In this document: positions 29,778 through 39,469 of the stretch, piece after piece
Layout: every line of letters begins with the position of its first letter
How positions within the stretch are numbered: position 1 is the stretch's first letter
DNA from: Gloeobacter morelensis MG652769
GTDB taxonomy: Bacteria > Cyanobacteriota > Cyanobacteriia > Gloeobacterales > Gloeobacteraceae
Assembly (NCBI RefSeq): GCF_021018745.1
Contig: NZ_CP063845.1
Span: 3,162,001 to 3,226,000 of the forward strand
Reading direction: 5' to 3'
DNA: 64,000 nt
The notes under the pieces: model-generated
Database searches by the model: none
Told to the model about the DNA's origin: nothing
What the model saw: only the letters and a program-made list of their open reading frames with translations
Position numbers and translations under genes: made by a program

Positions 29778-29969
29778 ATGACTACGGGACCCCAGAACGA
29801 TCTTGAGCGCGCCGAAATCAACGGCCGTGATCGCAACGCCTTTTTGTTTGGTTTCACTCCCCAGGCGGAAATCTGGAATGGCCGTCTGGCGATGATCGGC
29901 TTCGTCGCTTATCTGCTTTGGGATTACGCTGGCTATAGCGTTCTTCGCCAAGTTCTCGGCATTATTTAA
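29778..29969 (+). CDS. High-light-inducible protein (one-helix Lhc-like)
   Basis: A 63-residue protein with a single membrane helix of the chlorophyll a/b-binding type: FTPQAEIWNGRLAMIGFVAYLLWDY holds the ExxNxRxAM chlorophyll-ligand motif. Such proteins bind chlorophyll and carotenoid and protect the photosystems or newly made chlorophyll under strong light. The ATG at 29778 has AGGAG eight bases upstream. A strong terminator follows about 100 bases after the stop. It is the clearest cyanobacterial marker in the window. Confidence 0.95.
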   Translation: MTTGPQNDLERAEINGRDRNAFLFGFTPQAEIWNGRLAMIGFVAYLLWDYAGYSVLRQVLGII

Positions 29970-30070
29970 CTGTAATTTGCCACTGGTTTTTCAACTGCTT
30001 GCAACAGTGATACTGGCATGTCATGTAGGGTGCGATTGACTGAAAGTTCGTAGCGATAGCTAAACTTAAG

Positions 30071-30100
30071 GCCCGGCGCTTACCAGCGCCGGGCTTTTTT
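30071..30100. terminator. Terminator hairpin after the high-light-inducible gene
   Basis: GCCCGGCGCT pairs with AGCGCCGGGC around a TACC loop and is followed by TTTTTT. It lies between convergent genes and just past the methyltransferase stop. Confidence 0.9.
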
Positions 30101-30103
30101 CCG

Positions 30104-30871
30104 TCAAGCGAATGCTTTGCAGATAAATAGACCATTGTTGCCGGGATTCTGCCAACCTAGAGGCCGGCCGAGGGTCTCGAGCGCCGTGCTCTCTACCGGC
30201 TCGAAGCCTGCTTGTGTCAAGACCCGCGCAGCGGCGGCGGCATCGGCAAAGCGGCTGCGAAACGGGCCTTGGGAAGCACTTTTGCTCTGGTTGTGAAAAT
30301 ACCCGGCATCGAGCAAGTCGCACAGCAGAACGCCTCGCGCAGCCACAGAGCAGTCTCGCCAGTTGCCGGCAAGCCGCCCAATGTCCTCTACGCTGAAGTA
30401 GGGCAGCACACCCTGCAGCGAGAGCAGGCAGGCCCGCTCGCCGCCGAGAGCGTCTTCGAGGCGGTCCATGGCAAGATCAAACCCGGCGGCATGCCAGTTG
30501 TCAGGCTTACCCAGGCTTTTTACCCGCCGCCGCTTGCTTTGGGCCACCGCAGGCAGATCCAGTTCCAGCACCGAGCAATCCGGGAAAGTGCGCGCCCAGC
30601 GCAGGCCAAGGGCCGAAAAACCACCGCCGATATCAACTACCAGACCGGTCGGTTTGCCCCGGAGGATATCGCATCCCAGGGCAAAGAACACTTCTTCACG
30701 CACAGCGAATTGGTCCACCAGGGCTGTGGCTGCGAGGCGCAATGTCCAGCCTGCCGCCAGGCGCGACCAACCCCGGGACAGCGAGACAGCCTCGGGGGAA
30801 CAAAAGCGGCTGGCGGCGCGGGCTCCCGCCGTCAATTCCGCCAACAGCAGCACGCGTCCGGGCTTTGCCAT
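30104..30871 (-). CDS. Leucine carboxyl methyltransferase-family (class I SAM) protein
   Basis: A 255-residue protein with the SAM-binding loop LVVDIGGGFSALGLRWA, then a CSVLELDLPAVAQSKRRR strand typical of the LCMT/PPM1-type methyltransferases, and a later LLSLQGVLPYFSVEDIGRL segment. It starts one base after the stop of the ECF ATPase gene and is the last gene of the TonB-receptor/ECF operon. It may modify the imported compound, or a small acid derived from it; the substrate is unknown. Confidence 0.75.
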   Translation of the reverse strand: MAKPGRVLLLAELTAGARAASRFCSPEAVSLSRGWSRLAAGWTLRLAATALVDQFAVREEVFFALGCDILRGKPTGLVVDIGGGFSALGLRWARTFPDCSVLELDLPAVAQSKRRRVKSLGKPDNWHAAGFDLAMDRLEDALGGERACLLSLQGVLPYFSVEDIGRLAGNWRDCSVAARGVLLCDLLDAGYFHNQSKSASQGPFRSRFADAAAAARVLTQAGFEPVESTALETLGRPLGWQNPGNNGLFICKAFA

Positions 30872-30872
30872 G

Positions 30873-32192
30873 CTAAAGCGCGACCACCTTCGCTCCCAGG
30901 CGGGAAGCCGCCTGGGGGTCGTGACTGGTGAGAATCAGCGCTCCGCCCGCGCCGGTGAACGCTTCGAGCGCGTCGAGCATCAACAAGAGCGACCTCGGAT
31001 CTTGCCCCACGGTGATTTCGTCGAGCAGGCAAATGCGCGGCCTGCGAGCCAGCACCGCCGCGAGAGCCAGTCGGCGCTTCTGGCCCTGGGAGAGCGATTG
31101 GGGGTGCTGCTCGCGCTGGGGGAGCAAATTGAGTTGCCCCAGCAGCTGCTCGGCAAATTCCGGTACCACCCCCGGCTGGGCCACTTCCCCCGCGACGCTG
31201 TCGGCAAAGAGCTGGTGGTTGGGGTTCTGGAGCACAAAGCCCAGGGTGCGGGCGCGCTCGGCAACATTCTGTTTGAGGGCGTCTTTACCCAGGATCGCCA
31301 GCGACCCGCCCGTGGGGCGCAGCAGACCGCACAGCAGCTTGAGCAGCGTCGTCTTGCCGCAGCCGTTGTCGCCTTTGAGCAATATTGTCTCCCCGGCACG
31401 CACGCTCAGATCCGGCAAAGGCGGATAGCCGCCGAAGGCGAGTGCCCGGCTTTCGAGCACCACCGCCCCGGCGGCGGGCCGGCCGGGGGGGGTGGTTGCC
31501 TCTACGCCCTGCGGCAAACCTGGCCGCAGCGTCCCTTCGGCGCAACAGTAGCTGCGGTGGGCGACGGCGGCCACCAGGTCGAGCCGGTGTTCGACCAGCA
31601 AAATCGCCTGGCCGGCGCAGGCGCGCCGGACCAGCAACTCCAGCAACAACTGCGCCCCGGCCCGGTCGAGGTAGGCAAACGGTTCGTCGAGCAACAGCAC
31701 CGGCTGATCCATAGCCAGTACGCAGGCGAGCACCAGGCGCTGTTTTTGACCGGCGGAGAGGCGGACGATAGGCCAATCGCGCTGGCTTTGAAGGCCAAAT
31801 TCGGCGAGCAACTCACCCATTTGCTCTGCGATGCGCTCGGGGGAAACGTTCAGATTCTCCAGGCCGAAGGCCACCTCCTCGCGCACCCGGTCGGTAAAGA
31901 TCTGCACCTCAACGTTTTGCAGCACCGTGCCGATGTGGCGGGCGCGCTCGCGCACCGACAGCGGCAGTAGCGAGCGGCCTGCAAAGGATACTTCCCCTTC
32001 GAGGCGACCGCCGGTGTGGGCGGGGATTACCCCGGCGACGGCATTGATCAGGGTGCTTTTGCCGCTGCCGGTGGGACCGGCCACCAGCACGATCTCGCCG
32101 GGAGCGAGGGTAAGCTGCACGTTGTGCAAAATTTGCCGCTTCTGGCCGGGTGGGGCGAATCCCAGTCCCTGCACTTCAATCAGGCTGTCCAC
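30873..32192 (-). CDS. ECF transporter ATPase, two ABC domains in one chain
   Basis: About 439 residues holding two ABC ATPase domains, equivalent to fused EcfA1 and EcfA2. Domain one has Walker A GPTGSGKST, signature LSAGQKQRL and Walker B VLLLDEP. Domain two has Walker A GDNGCGKTT, signature LSQGQKRRL and Walker B ICLLDEI. Both catalytic glutamates are present. I chose the GTG at 32192 (then DSLIEVQGLGF), which overlaps the 3' end of the EcfT gene by 13 bases; a longer in-frame extension upstream is non-homologous. It would drive substrate import with the EcfT and S proteins encoded next to it. Confidence 0.9.
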   Translation of the reverse strand: MDSLIEVQGLGFAPPGQKRQILHNVQLTLAPGEIVLVAGPTGSGKSTLINAVAGVIPAHTGGRLEGEVSFAGRSLLPLSVRERARHIGTVLQNVEVQIFTDRVREEVAFGLENLNVSPERIAEQMGELLAEFGLQSQRDWPIVRLSAGQKQRLVLACVLAMDQPVLLLDEPFAYLDRAGAQLLLELLVRRACAGQAILLVEHRLDLVAAVAHRSYCCAEGTLRPGLPQGVEATTPPGRPAAGAVVLESRALAFGGYPPLPDLSVRAGETILLKGDNGCGKTTLLKLLCGLLRPTGGSLAILGKDALKQNVAERARTLGFVLQNPNHQLFADSVAGEVAQPGVVPEFAEQLLGQLNLLPQREQHPQSLSQGQKRRLALAAVLARRPRICLLDEITVGQDPRSLLLMLDALEAFTGAGGALILTSHDPQAASRLGAKVVAL

Positions 32193-32869
32193 TCGAGCCC
32201 CCCCACCGCGAAAAGCAACGCCGCGGCCCCCAGGGCAAAGAGCGTATCCCCGGGGCGCCAGCGCAGCGGTTGGCTGGTGCTGCGGGGTGAGTCCGGGTCG
32301 TAGCCGCGCGTCTCCAGGCCCACGGTCACATCGTCGGCGTAACTGACGATCCGAAAAATCAAGGGCGTGAACAGCCCCGAGAACCACAGCCCCGGCCGAC
32401 GGGCCAGATCGACGCCCCGCAGCAAATTCGCTTCGATAATGCGCTGCGCCTCCTGCTGGATGACCGGCAAGAAACGCCAGGTGAGCATCAGACTCAGCAC
32501 CAAAAAAGGCGGCAGCCGCACCGCCTGAAAGGCCCGCACCAGATCGCCGGGGGCGGTGGTGGCAGGCAGCAACAGCGCGGGCAGAATCAAGACCAGCAAC
32601 CTGGCCGCTCCCAGCCCCGCGTAGCCCCAGTCGCCCGATAGGGTACCAGTAAGACCGGTGAAGATCAGCAAAAAGACGCCGACGCCGACGACGCTCTTCC
32701 TCTCCACCCGCACCGACACAAAAGTGAGCACCAACAGCACGCTCACCAACAACAGGTTGGCCCCCACGCTTTTGAGCGCGAAGGCGCAGGCCGTCAGCGC
32801 AATGCTCAAAACGATCTTGAGCAGCGGGTTGACGGAGCCCAAAAATTGGGGCAGCTTAGCGAGCGACAT
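32180..32869 (-). CDS. ECF transporter transmembrane subunit EcfT (CbiQ-like)
   Basis: A 229-residue membrane protein of the CbiQ/EcfT family, the scaffold that couples the ATPase to the substrate-binding subunit. Five to six hydrophobic spans are followed by two coupling-helix motifs: VIQQEAQRIIEANLLRGVD and IFRIVSYADDVTVGLETRGYD, the conserved A-R-G-type sequences that touch the ATPases. It overlaps both neighbours (14 bases with the S subunit, 13 with the ATPase), so the three are translated together. Confidence 0.88.
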   Translation of the reverse strand: MSLAKLPQFLGSVNPLLKIVLSIALTACAFALKSVGANLLLVSVLLVLTFVSVRVERKSVVGVGVFLLIFTGLTGTLSGDWGYAGLGAARLLVLILPALLLPATTAPGDLVRAFQAVRLPPFLVLSLMLTWRFLPVIQQEAQRIIEANLLRGVDLARRPGLWFSGLFTPLIFRIVSYADDVTVGLETRGYDPDSPRSTSQPLRWRPGDTLFALGAAALLFAVGGLEWTA

Positions 32870-33431
32870 CGAGCTTGCCCGCCCGCTGCAACTGAAAGAC
32901 GATCTGCTCCCCCAGCCACCAACCGACCGCCCCGGCCAGGGCGCTCACCATGGCGGCGGGCACCAGCACCCAGGGCTGGGTGAGCCACTGGGCGGCCAGA
33001 TCCCCCACGGGCGTGCCGCGCAGGAAGGTGACGCCGATGAACCAGCCGGTCAGGCAGGTGGCGGCAAAGAAGACCATGTTGGCGACCAGGCGGGTGGTTT
33101 TGCCGGCAAAGCCGCCGCTCACCAGCCCCACCAGTTCGGCGGCGAGCAGGGCCGCCACCAAAAAAGCCGAGATCGTCCAGGAGATGATCCCCAAGATCAG
33201 CGCGAGCACCCCCGCGATCAGGGCGACGGCCCCCGAGCGGCGCAACCGGGCCATCCCCAGGGTGAGAAAGATGGCGGCAAACGGCGCCCAGGCGATCGTG
33301 GTCGCCCCGGGTAGCGGAATAGCCGAAGCGAAAGGCTGGGTGACCTTGGCCGTCACGGCCAGGCCCACGGTCATCAAGGCGGCAAACACGTAGTCTTTGA
33401 GTTGCCAGCGCTGTTCCATCGACTTTTCCAT
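32856..33431 (-). CDS. ECF transporter substrate-binding (S) subunit, MptD-like
   Basis: A 191-residue membrane protein with six hydrophobic spans. It starts MEKSMEQRWQLKDYVFAALM and continues with GATTIAWAPFAAIFLTLGMARLRRSG, which looks like the S subunits of the MptD group. The ATG at 33431 has GGAG close upstream; a second ATG is four codons later. Position before EcfT and the ATPase supports the role. MptD-type substrates are not known, so the vitamin or metal carried is undetermined. Confidence 0.75.
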   Translation of the reverse strand: MEKSMEQRWQLKDYVFAALMTVGLAVTAKVTQPFASAIPLPGATTIAWAPFAAIFLTLGMARLRRSGAVALIAGVLALILGIISWTISAFLVAALLAAELVGLVSGGFAGKTTRLVANMVFFAATCLTGWFIGVTFLRGTPVGDLAAQWLTQPWVLVPAAMVSALAGAVGWWLGEQIVFQLQRAGKLDVAR

Positions 33432-33481
33432 CGCGTGCTCCAGACCTACACTCGATATCAAAAAAACGCCGATTTCATCCT

Positions 33482-33508
33482 GACACCTGTGCTGGTGTCG
33501 CTCAGGTG
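33482..33508 (-). promoter_or_regulatory. Leader with two mutually exclusive hairpins before the ECF S-subunit gene
   Basis: On the minus strand, CACCTG can pair within CACCTGAGCGACACCAGCACAGGTG, or GACACC can pair with GGTGTC around AGCACA; the two structures share bases. They lie about 50-75 bases upstream of the S-subunit start and just after the TonB receptor stop. An attenuator or small riboswitch is possible; no known riboswitch consensus is matched. Confidence 0.25.
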
Positions 33509-33542
33509 GCTCCATCGCCCTGAAGCCAGCATAGTACAGCGC

Positions 33543-35669
33543 TCAAAACTCCGCCCGCACCGCCCCCAATAGCCGCGCCCCCGGCGCCACAAAGCCGCTG
33601 GTCGGATAGAGGTACTGGGCGTTGGTGACATTCTCGACGCTCACCGTCAACTGCACATTGGGCACGAAGCGGTAACCGAAGCTCAGATCGAGCACCCCCG
33701 CCGGGGGGGTACCGGGGCCGACCACACCGTTGTTGCCGATCACCGAACCCTGGCCGCCGTAGATGCGCGACTGCAGCAGGGCGTTAAAGGTCCTGTCGTC
33801 GTAGACCAGGCGCAACAGGGCCGTGAGCGGAAAGACTTCCAGTTGCGAGAGCGGCAGCCCGGAGCCGTCGCGGCCGTCGACGTAGGTGAGGTTGGCTTCA
33901 AAAAAAGCCTGGGGCGAAAAAAAGTAAGCGCTCGAAAATTCGAGCCCCTGCAGCTGGACGTTTTTGTTGAGCACGGTTTGGGAAGGGGGCGGCGGTCCGA
34001 AGGGGGGCGCTCCAAAGGCAACGAGCGGCCCGAAGCCGAGAAAGTCGGTGACCTGGTTGTTGAAGTAAGTGATCCCGGCGCGAAACTCGCGACTCGTGTA
34101 GTTGACGCCGATGTCGAAGTTGTCGGCCCGCTCCGGCCGCAAGTTGGGGTTCGCCTGGACGTTGCCGGCGCTCGGGGCGAAGAAGGTGCCCTCCGGGTTG
34201 CTGCCGAACAAAAAAAGCAAGCTCGGGGGCCGGAAGCCCTGGGCAAAGTTCGCCCGCAGGGCCAGTTCGGGGGTCACCGAGTAAATCGCCCCGGCGTTGA
34301 AGGTGACACGGTTGGCGTTGTTGACCAGACCGGTATTCGTGTTCTGGTCGTAGGTGTCGTAGCGCACCCCGCCTGCCACGGTGAAGCTCGGGGTGATGTC
34401 GTAGGAACCTTGCAAGAACACACCGTTGAAGCTGCGGGTGGCGAGCGGCGATTGCACCGAAGGCACAGCGAAGCGGTCGATCGACGTCGAAGCGTCCTGG
34501 CTGAAGTCGTAGCCGTAGGTGAGCACCGCCGAACCGAGGGCCGTGTTGGCCTGCGCGGAGAGGCCGTAGGTCTCCGTGAGGCTGTAGGTCGAACTGGGGG
34601 TGGTGAGCGTAATGAACGTCGGCGGCGCAGGGGGAGCAAACACGGCCTGCCGGCTGGGCGTCCCGAACAGGCTGGACGTTCCGTTCCCCCCGACAGCAAA
34701 TGGGCCGGCAAACACCGGGATCGTCACCGCCGTGGTGTTGTCGAATCTTCGCTCGTTTTTCTGGTAATTGGCCCTGAGGGCAAAGCTCGTTCCTCCCGGC
34801 GCCCCGTCGTTGATGTAGGCGATCGAGTAGCGGTCGCGGTTGCGAAACTGGTTCTGGGCAAAGACGAAGGGCGGATTCGGAAAGCCGTTGAGATCGGCGT
34901 AACTCTGGCGATAGCGGTCGAAGCGCAGCTCCAGGTGATTGGTCGCATCGAAGTCGATCCGGCCGCTCGCGTAGGCGTCGAAGGCGTCGTAGCCGGTGCC
35001 GTTGGTGGGAATGGGCCGCGAGAGGCCGTCTTTGGCGTCACCTGCGGTGCGCAAAGACAACCCCGCCACCACGTTCGGCCCCTGAAATTCGACGTTGCCG
35101 CCGATTTCTGAGAAGTTGCCGCCGTAGAGATACGTGCGCACCTTGGGCGGCGTGTCAAAGCGCGGCAGCGTCGTGATGATGTTGATGACGCCCCCAAAGG
35201 CGTCCGCCCCGTAGATCGACGAGGCCGGGCCTTTGAGCACCTCCAGCCGCTCGACCCGAAACGGGTCCACAGAACCGAGATCCGGGCCAAATTCCAGATT
35301 CGGCAGCCGCTCACCGTCTACCAGCACCGCGATGCGCTCGCCGGTCAGGCCGCGGATATTCGCCGCCCCGCTCAGCAAGCCCAGACGGTTGATGGTGATC
35401 CCGGGCAAGGTCTGCAGCGCATCGGCCACCGTGCGCAACAGCGGCTGCTCGCGATCGAGCTCGGAGCGGGTCTTGATCGATACCGTGGCCGGGGTCTTCG
35501 AGCGCGGCGTCACCCGGCGGTTCGCGGTGATGGTCACCTCGTCGAGGTCCGATTCGGCCGCCTGGGTGGTGTCGGGCGCTCCGGGAAGGTCGGGGGTCTG
35601 CTGGGCATGGGCCGGCGCAACAAGAGTCGCCCCTAGGCTCAAAAGGACGGACAGGCAGGAGAATCGCAT
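33543..35669 (-). CDS. TonB-dependent outer membrane receptor
   Basis: A 708-residue receptor with a signal peptide (MRFSCLSVLLSLGATLVAPAHAQ), a TonB-box region (ESDLDEVTITANRR), and a plug (LDREQPLLRTVADALQTLPGI; ERIAVLVDGERLPN; VERLEVLKGPASSIYGADAFGGVINI). A long beta-barrel ends in aromatic residues (GARLLGAVRAEF), the typical outer-membrane C-terminus. It is the first gene of an operon with a complete ECF importer, so its cargo is probably the same small cofactor or metal complex. Size and plug resemble the BtuB/siderophore class. Confidence 0.93.
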   Translation of the reverse strand: MRFSCLSVLLSLGATLVAPAHAQQTPDLPGAPDTTQAAESDLDEVTITANRRVTPRSKTPATVSIKTRSELDREQPLLRTVADALQTLPGITINRLGLLSGAANIRGLTGERIAVLVDGERLPNLEFGPDLGSVDPFRVERLEVLKGPASSIYGADAFGGVINIITTLPRFDTPPKVRTYLYGGNFSEIGGNVEFQGPNVVAGLSLRTAGDAKDGLSRPIPTNGTGYDAFDAYASGRIDFDATNHLELRFDRYRQSYADLNGFPNPPFVFAQNQFRNRDRYSIAYINDGAPGGTSFALRANYQKNERRFDNTTAVTIPVFAGPFAVGGNGTSSLFGTPSRQAVFAPPAPPTFITLTTPSSTYSLTETYGLSAQANTALGSAVLTYGYDFSQDASTSIDRFAVPSVQSPLATRSFNGVFLQGSYDITPSFTVAGGVRYDTYDQNTNTGLVNNANRVTFNAGAIYSVTPELALRANFAQGFRPPSLLFLFGSNPEGTFFAPSAGNVQANPNLRPERADNFDIGVNYTSREFRAGITYFNNQVTDFLGFGPLVAFGAPPFGPPPPSQTVLNKNVQLQGLEFSSAYFFSPQAFFEANLTYVDGRDGSGLPLSQLEVFPLTALLRLVYDDRTFNALLQSRIYGGQGSVIGNNGVVGPGTPPAGVLDLSFGYRFVPNVQLTVSVENVTNAQYLYPTSGFVAPGARLLGAVRAEF

Positions 35670-35903
35670 CGTTTGTTCACTCGCTCACCCTCCGATTGAT
35701 GCCATACCGGAAGCGATTACCCAATCCGGGCAGGGGGGATAGGCAAACCGGAAAATCCCGCACCTGTGATACAAAGGCCTGTAACCGCCCGCCATTGGGA
35801 GAACTGCTCCCTGGGGGTGGCCACCGGGACAGGCGCTGTGTACAATCGTGCACAACTTGTCCTGTGTCGCGTCCACCTTTTTTACCCGAGTGCCGCCATC
35901 GCC

Positions 35904-38381
35904 ATGCCCAGACAACTCGAACTGACCGGCCCCGAACCCAAGGCCCGGGTCGTGCCCACCGCCCTGCACTCGGAGATGCAGCGCTCGTACCTTGAGTACG
36001 CGATGAGCGTGATTGTCGGGCGGGCGCTGCCGGATGTGCGCGACGGTCTCAAACCGGTGCACCGGCGGATTCTCTTTGCGATGCACGAGCTGGGATTGGC
36101 CCCCGACCGACCTTTTCGCAAGTGCGCCCGCGTCGTGGGCGACGTGCTGGGCAAGTACCATCCCCACGGCGACACGGCGGTCTACGACGCGCTGGTGCGG
36201 CTGGTGCAGGATTTTTCTTCGCGCTACCCGCTGCTGGCGGGCCACGGCAACTTCGGCTCAATCGACAACGACCCGCCTGCGGCGATGCGCTACACCGAAT
36301 GTCGGCTGGCTGCGGTGGGGGTCGATGCACTGCTGGCGGAGATCGACGATCAGACCGTCGAATATACCGATAACTTCGACGGCTCCCAGCGCGAACCGGA
36401 AGTGTTACCGGCACGGTTGCCGGTGTTGCTGCTCAACGGCAGCGCCGGGATCGCCGTCGGCATGGCTACGAATATTCCGCCCCATAACCTTGGGGAGTTG
36501 GTGGATGGGCTGGTGGCCCTGATCGACAATCCCGAGTTGACCGACGAGCAGTTGCTGCGGATCATCCCCGGCCCGGACTTTCCGACCGGCGGGCAAATCA
36601 TCGGCACCGAGGGTATCCGCGAGGCGTACCTGACCGGCCGCGGCTCGATCACGATGCGCGGGATCACCCATTGCGAGGAGGTGGGCAGCGGCCGGCGGCG
36701 CAAACCGGCGATCATCGTCACCGCCCTGCCCTACCAGGTCAACAAAGCCGCCTGGATCGAAAAAGTGGCCGAGCTGGTCAACCTGGGCAAGGTCAACGGC
36801 ATCAGCGACCTGCGCGACGAATCGAACCGCGAAGGGGTGCGCGTCGTGCTCGAAATGAAGCGCGAAGCGCGCCCCGAGGCGATTCTGGCGGGCCTCTACC
36901 GCCTCACACCGCTGCAGGCCAACTTCGGGACGATCTTGCTGACGCTGGTGGGGGGCCAGCCCCGCCTGCTCAAGCTGCGCGAATTGCTCGAGCAGTTTCT
37001 CGAATTTCGGGTGGCCACCCTCACCCGCCGCATCCAGTACAACCTCCGGCGAGCGAGCGAGCGCGCCCACCAGCTCGAAGGACAACTTGTCGCCCTGGCC
37101 AATTTGCAGCCCATCGTCCAGATGCTGAGCGCGGCGCGCGACGCCGCCCAGGCCCGAGCCGAACTGGAGGCGCGCTACGGCCTCAGCGAGCGGCAATCCG
37201 AAGAAATTTTGCAGATGCCCCTCAGGCGGCTTACCCAGCTCGACCGCGAGCGCCTCGCCTCCGAACACCGCGAACTGCGCGAGAAGGTGATCGAGCTGCA
37301 GTCGCAGCTCGATAGCCGCCGCAAATTGCTCGGTCTGCTCAAGCGCGAACTGCGCGATCTCAAGAAAAACCACGCCGATCCCCGCCGCACCTGCATCGAG
37401 GCACGCACCGTACCGCTGCCGACCCTCGCGGAGATCGCCAGCGACGACGAAGTCGTGGTGCAACTGACCCACCGCGGCTACGTGCGCCGGATACCCGCCG
37501 CCGCCTTCGAGCGCCGCAGCCGCTCCCGCAAAGCCGTCTCGCGCACGGAGGACAACGACTTTGTCGTCGAGAGCTACCCGACGCGCACCCGCAACGAATT
37601 GCTGGTCATCACCCGCTCCGGCCGCGCCTACTCGCTGAAAGTCAGCGAAATCCCCGAGACAGGACCCCGCAGCCGGGGTACGCCCCTGGTCACTTTGCTA
37701 TCGATTCAGGGGGAGCAGATAGCCGCCACCTTCGTGCGCGAAAATTATCCGCCGGATTTGTTTTTGGTGTTGCTCACCCGCGAGGGCCGCATCAAGAAGC
37801 TGCTCTTGAGCGAGTGTGCCAACCTCACCGGTCGCGGCCTGATGATGCTCAAACTGGGCGAGGAGGACCAGCTCATCCAGGTGGGTCTTGCCACCGCCCA
37901 CAGCCAGATCGTCGTGGGTACCAGCGCCGGGCGGCTGTTGCGCTTTGCGGCCGACGAGGCGCAGCTGCCGGCCATGGGCCGCTCCGCCCTCGGTTTGCAG
38001 GCCATCAAGCTGCGCCGCGGCGAGTCGCTCGCGGCCATGACCGTGGTCGGTAACGGCGAAGATCTGCTGATGGTAAGCCGCCAGGGTCTCGGCAAGCGCC
38101 TGAAGGCGAGCGAGATACGCCTGCAGGAGCGCGCGGGCTTGGGTACACCCGTGGGTCTATTGCGCGAGCGCAACGGCGACAGTTTGCTGGCGGTGCTGGC
38201 GGTCGGAGCCGAAGGGGAGGTGGCCATGGCCACCGATCAAGAGCGGTTGGTGCAGGTCGATCTGGGCGAACTGGCGGCAACCGACCGCTCAAGCTCTGGC
38301 AAGCCCCTCGTAGTGCTCAATCCGGCCGAGCAGATCATCGCGGTCACCCGTCTGTCGGCGGAGCCGGAGGAAACGGATTGA
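35904..38381 (+). CDS. gyrA: Type IIA topoisomerase A subunit (gyrase A / ParC-like) with degenerate GyrA box
   Basis: An 825-residue DNA-breaking subunit. The catalytic tyrosine is Y130 in [10 protein letters not shown], preceded by [38 protein letters not shown] and the [11 protein letters not shown] loop. The C-terminal domain shows six GyrA-type blade repeats, but where gyrases have the Q-R-R-G-G-K-G box this protein reads [17 protein letters not shown]. The wrapping function may therefore be altered, and it may act as a ParC-like decatenase. The GyrA symbol is a best guess; no gyrB is in the window. The ATG at 35904 begins [14 protein letters not shown]. Confidence 0.85.
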   Translation: MPRQLELTGPEPKARVVPTALHSEMQRSYLEYAMSVIVGRALPDVRDGLKPVHRRILFAMHELGLAPDRPFRKCARVVGDVLGKYHPHGDTAVYDALVRLVQDFSSRYPLLAGHGNFGSIDNDPPAAMRYTECRLAAVGVDALLAEIDDQTVEYTDNFDGSQREPEVLPARLPVLLLNGSAGIAVGMATNIPPHNLGELVDGLVALIDNPELTDEQLLRIIPGPDFPTGGQIIGTEGIREAYLTGRGSITMRGITHCEEVGSGRRRKPAIIVTALPYQVNKAAWIEKVAELVNLGKVNGISDLRDESNREGVRVVLEMKREARPEAILAGLYRLTPLQANFGTILLTLVGGQPRLLKLRELLEQFLEFRVATLTRRIQYNLRRASERAHQLEGQLVALANLQPIVQMLSAARDAAQARAELEARYGLSERQSEEILQMPLRRLTQLDRERLASEHRELREKVIELQSQLDSRRKLLGLLKRELRDLKKNHADPRRTCIEARTVPLPTLAEIASDDEVVVQLTHRGYVRRIPAAAFERRSRSRKAVSRTEDNDFVVESYPTRTRNELLVITRSGRAYSLKVSEIPETGPRSRGTPLVTLLSIQGEQIAATFVRENYPPDLFLVLLTREGRIKKLLLSECANLTGRGLMMLKLGEEDQLIQVGLATAHSQIVVGTSAGRLLRFAADEAQLPAMGRSALGLQAIKLRRGESLAAMTVVGNGEDLLMVSRQGLGKRLKASEIRLQERAGLGTPVGLLRERNGDSLLAVLAVGAEGEVAMATDQERLVQVDLGELAATDRSSSGKPLVVLNPAEQIIAVTRLSAEPEETD

Positions 38382-38396
38382 TCGGTTTTAAGTTGC

Positions 38397-39341
38397 CTAT
38401 TCCGCCAAAATCCCCGCCAGGGTGCTGAAGGGGGTACTCAGCCCGAAGGTGGCCGGATTGACCACGCACTTGTAATTGAAGTGGCGCTGCTTGATGTAGT
38501 AATAATCCCAGGGGCTCATCTGGATGTGGAAGACTTTGATAATCCACTCCATGATCCCCACCGTCATCTCGAAGCGCCCAAACACCCGCTTGTTGCCAAA
38601 AAACGCGCACAACTGTTCGAGGCATTCGTTGACGGTGATGGCCGGGTTGCCCAGCACCAGTTCGTTGCTCTCGGTGTCATGGGCAAGCAGGTGGTGGGTG
38701 ACCAGGGCGACATCGTGGGCGTGGATGAAATGAAAACTCGCGTCGGTCTTGAAAAAACGGGCGACCCCCAGCCACGGTGCCACCTTGGGAATACCCGAGG
38801 AGACATGGGAGACGGGTTTATCCTTGCCCGCCGCCATGATGAGCGTTGGAAACAGCGACACAATCCGGTCGTAGACGCCCAGTTCGGGCAGCCGCTCGTG
38901 GCAGAGGTATTTGGTGCGGATGTAGTCAGTGCCCTCGCGCTTGGCGAATTCGAGGGGCCGGTTGTCGTTGTCGAGAATGCTGCTGGTCGAAAAATAGAGA
39001 ACCTTGCGGCAGCGCTCGTGGTTGACGGCGCCCAGCAGTTGGAGAGTCTGGACGAAGTTGACCGCGTAGGCGGCGTCGGCCCCGCCCCAGGAGGTGGCCA
39101 TGTGGATCAAGTAATCGCTCTGCTCCAGGTAGGGCCGATAAAGGTCAAGGTCGGCAAGGGTGCCTGGGATGATCGTGACGTTCGGATGCGCGCGGACGCT
39201 GCTTTTGAGTTTGAGGGGCTCTCTGAGGAGCAAATAGGAATGGTATCGGTCATCCTCGATGAGGATATCGAGCAGGTACTGACCCACACATCCACTGGCA
39301 CCAGTGACAAAGACATTCCTACGCCGCGTCCCGCCGCTCAA
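38397..39341 (-). CDS. NAD-dependent epimerase/dehydratase family protein
   Basis: About 314 residues of the extended short-chain dehydrogenase type with Rossmann motif NVFVTGASGCVGQYLLDIL, followed by YLIHMATSWGGADAAYAVNF (the acidic-ribose-binding strand and NAD contact) and a YIRTKYLCHERL (YxxxK) active-site motif. An SSS-type motif STSSILDN precedes it. I chose a TTG start at 39341 (LSGGTRRRNVFVTG) because GGAGG sits nine bases upstream; the longer frame from 39488 gives an unlikely extension. It is convergent with the gyrase-A-like gene. Substrate unknown. Confidence 0.8.
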   Translation of the reverse strand: MSGGTRRRNVFVTGASGCVGQYLLDILIEDDRYHSYLLLREPLKLKSSVRAHPNVTIIPGTLADLDLYRPYLEQSDYLIHMATSWGGADAAYAVNFVQTLQLLGAVNHERCRKVLYFSTSSILDNDNRPLEFAKREGTDYIRTKYLCHERLPELGVYDRIVSLFPTLIMAAGKDKPVSHVSSGIPKVAPWLGVARFFKTDASFHFIHAHDVALVTHHLLAHDTESNELVLGNPAITVNECLEQLCAFFGNKRVFGRFEMTVGIMEWIIKVFHIQMSPWDYYYIKQRHFNYKCVVNPATFGLSTPFSTLAGILAE

Positions 39342-39469
39342 AACTGTGGACCTCCAGGGGAAAGTGGGATCAAGGTTCCAATTATAAAAGTTTTGCGGAC
39401 AGATTTTACCACTGGCAAAGCGCGATTCGTCCTCGCCGGGTCGGCATCTGTTAGCTTGGAGGCGACACC

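Noticed and set aside
35670-35903. Cobalamin riboswitch upstream of the TonB receptor
   Set aside because: I looked for the conserved B12-box type sequences in the 234-base divergent region and found none.
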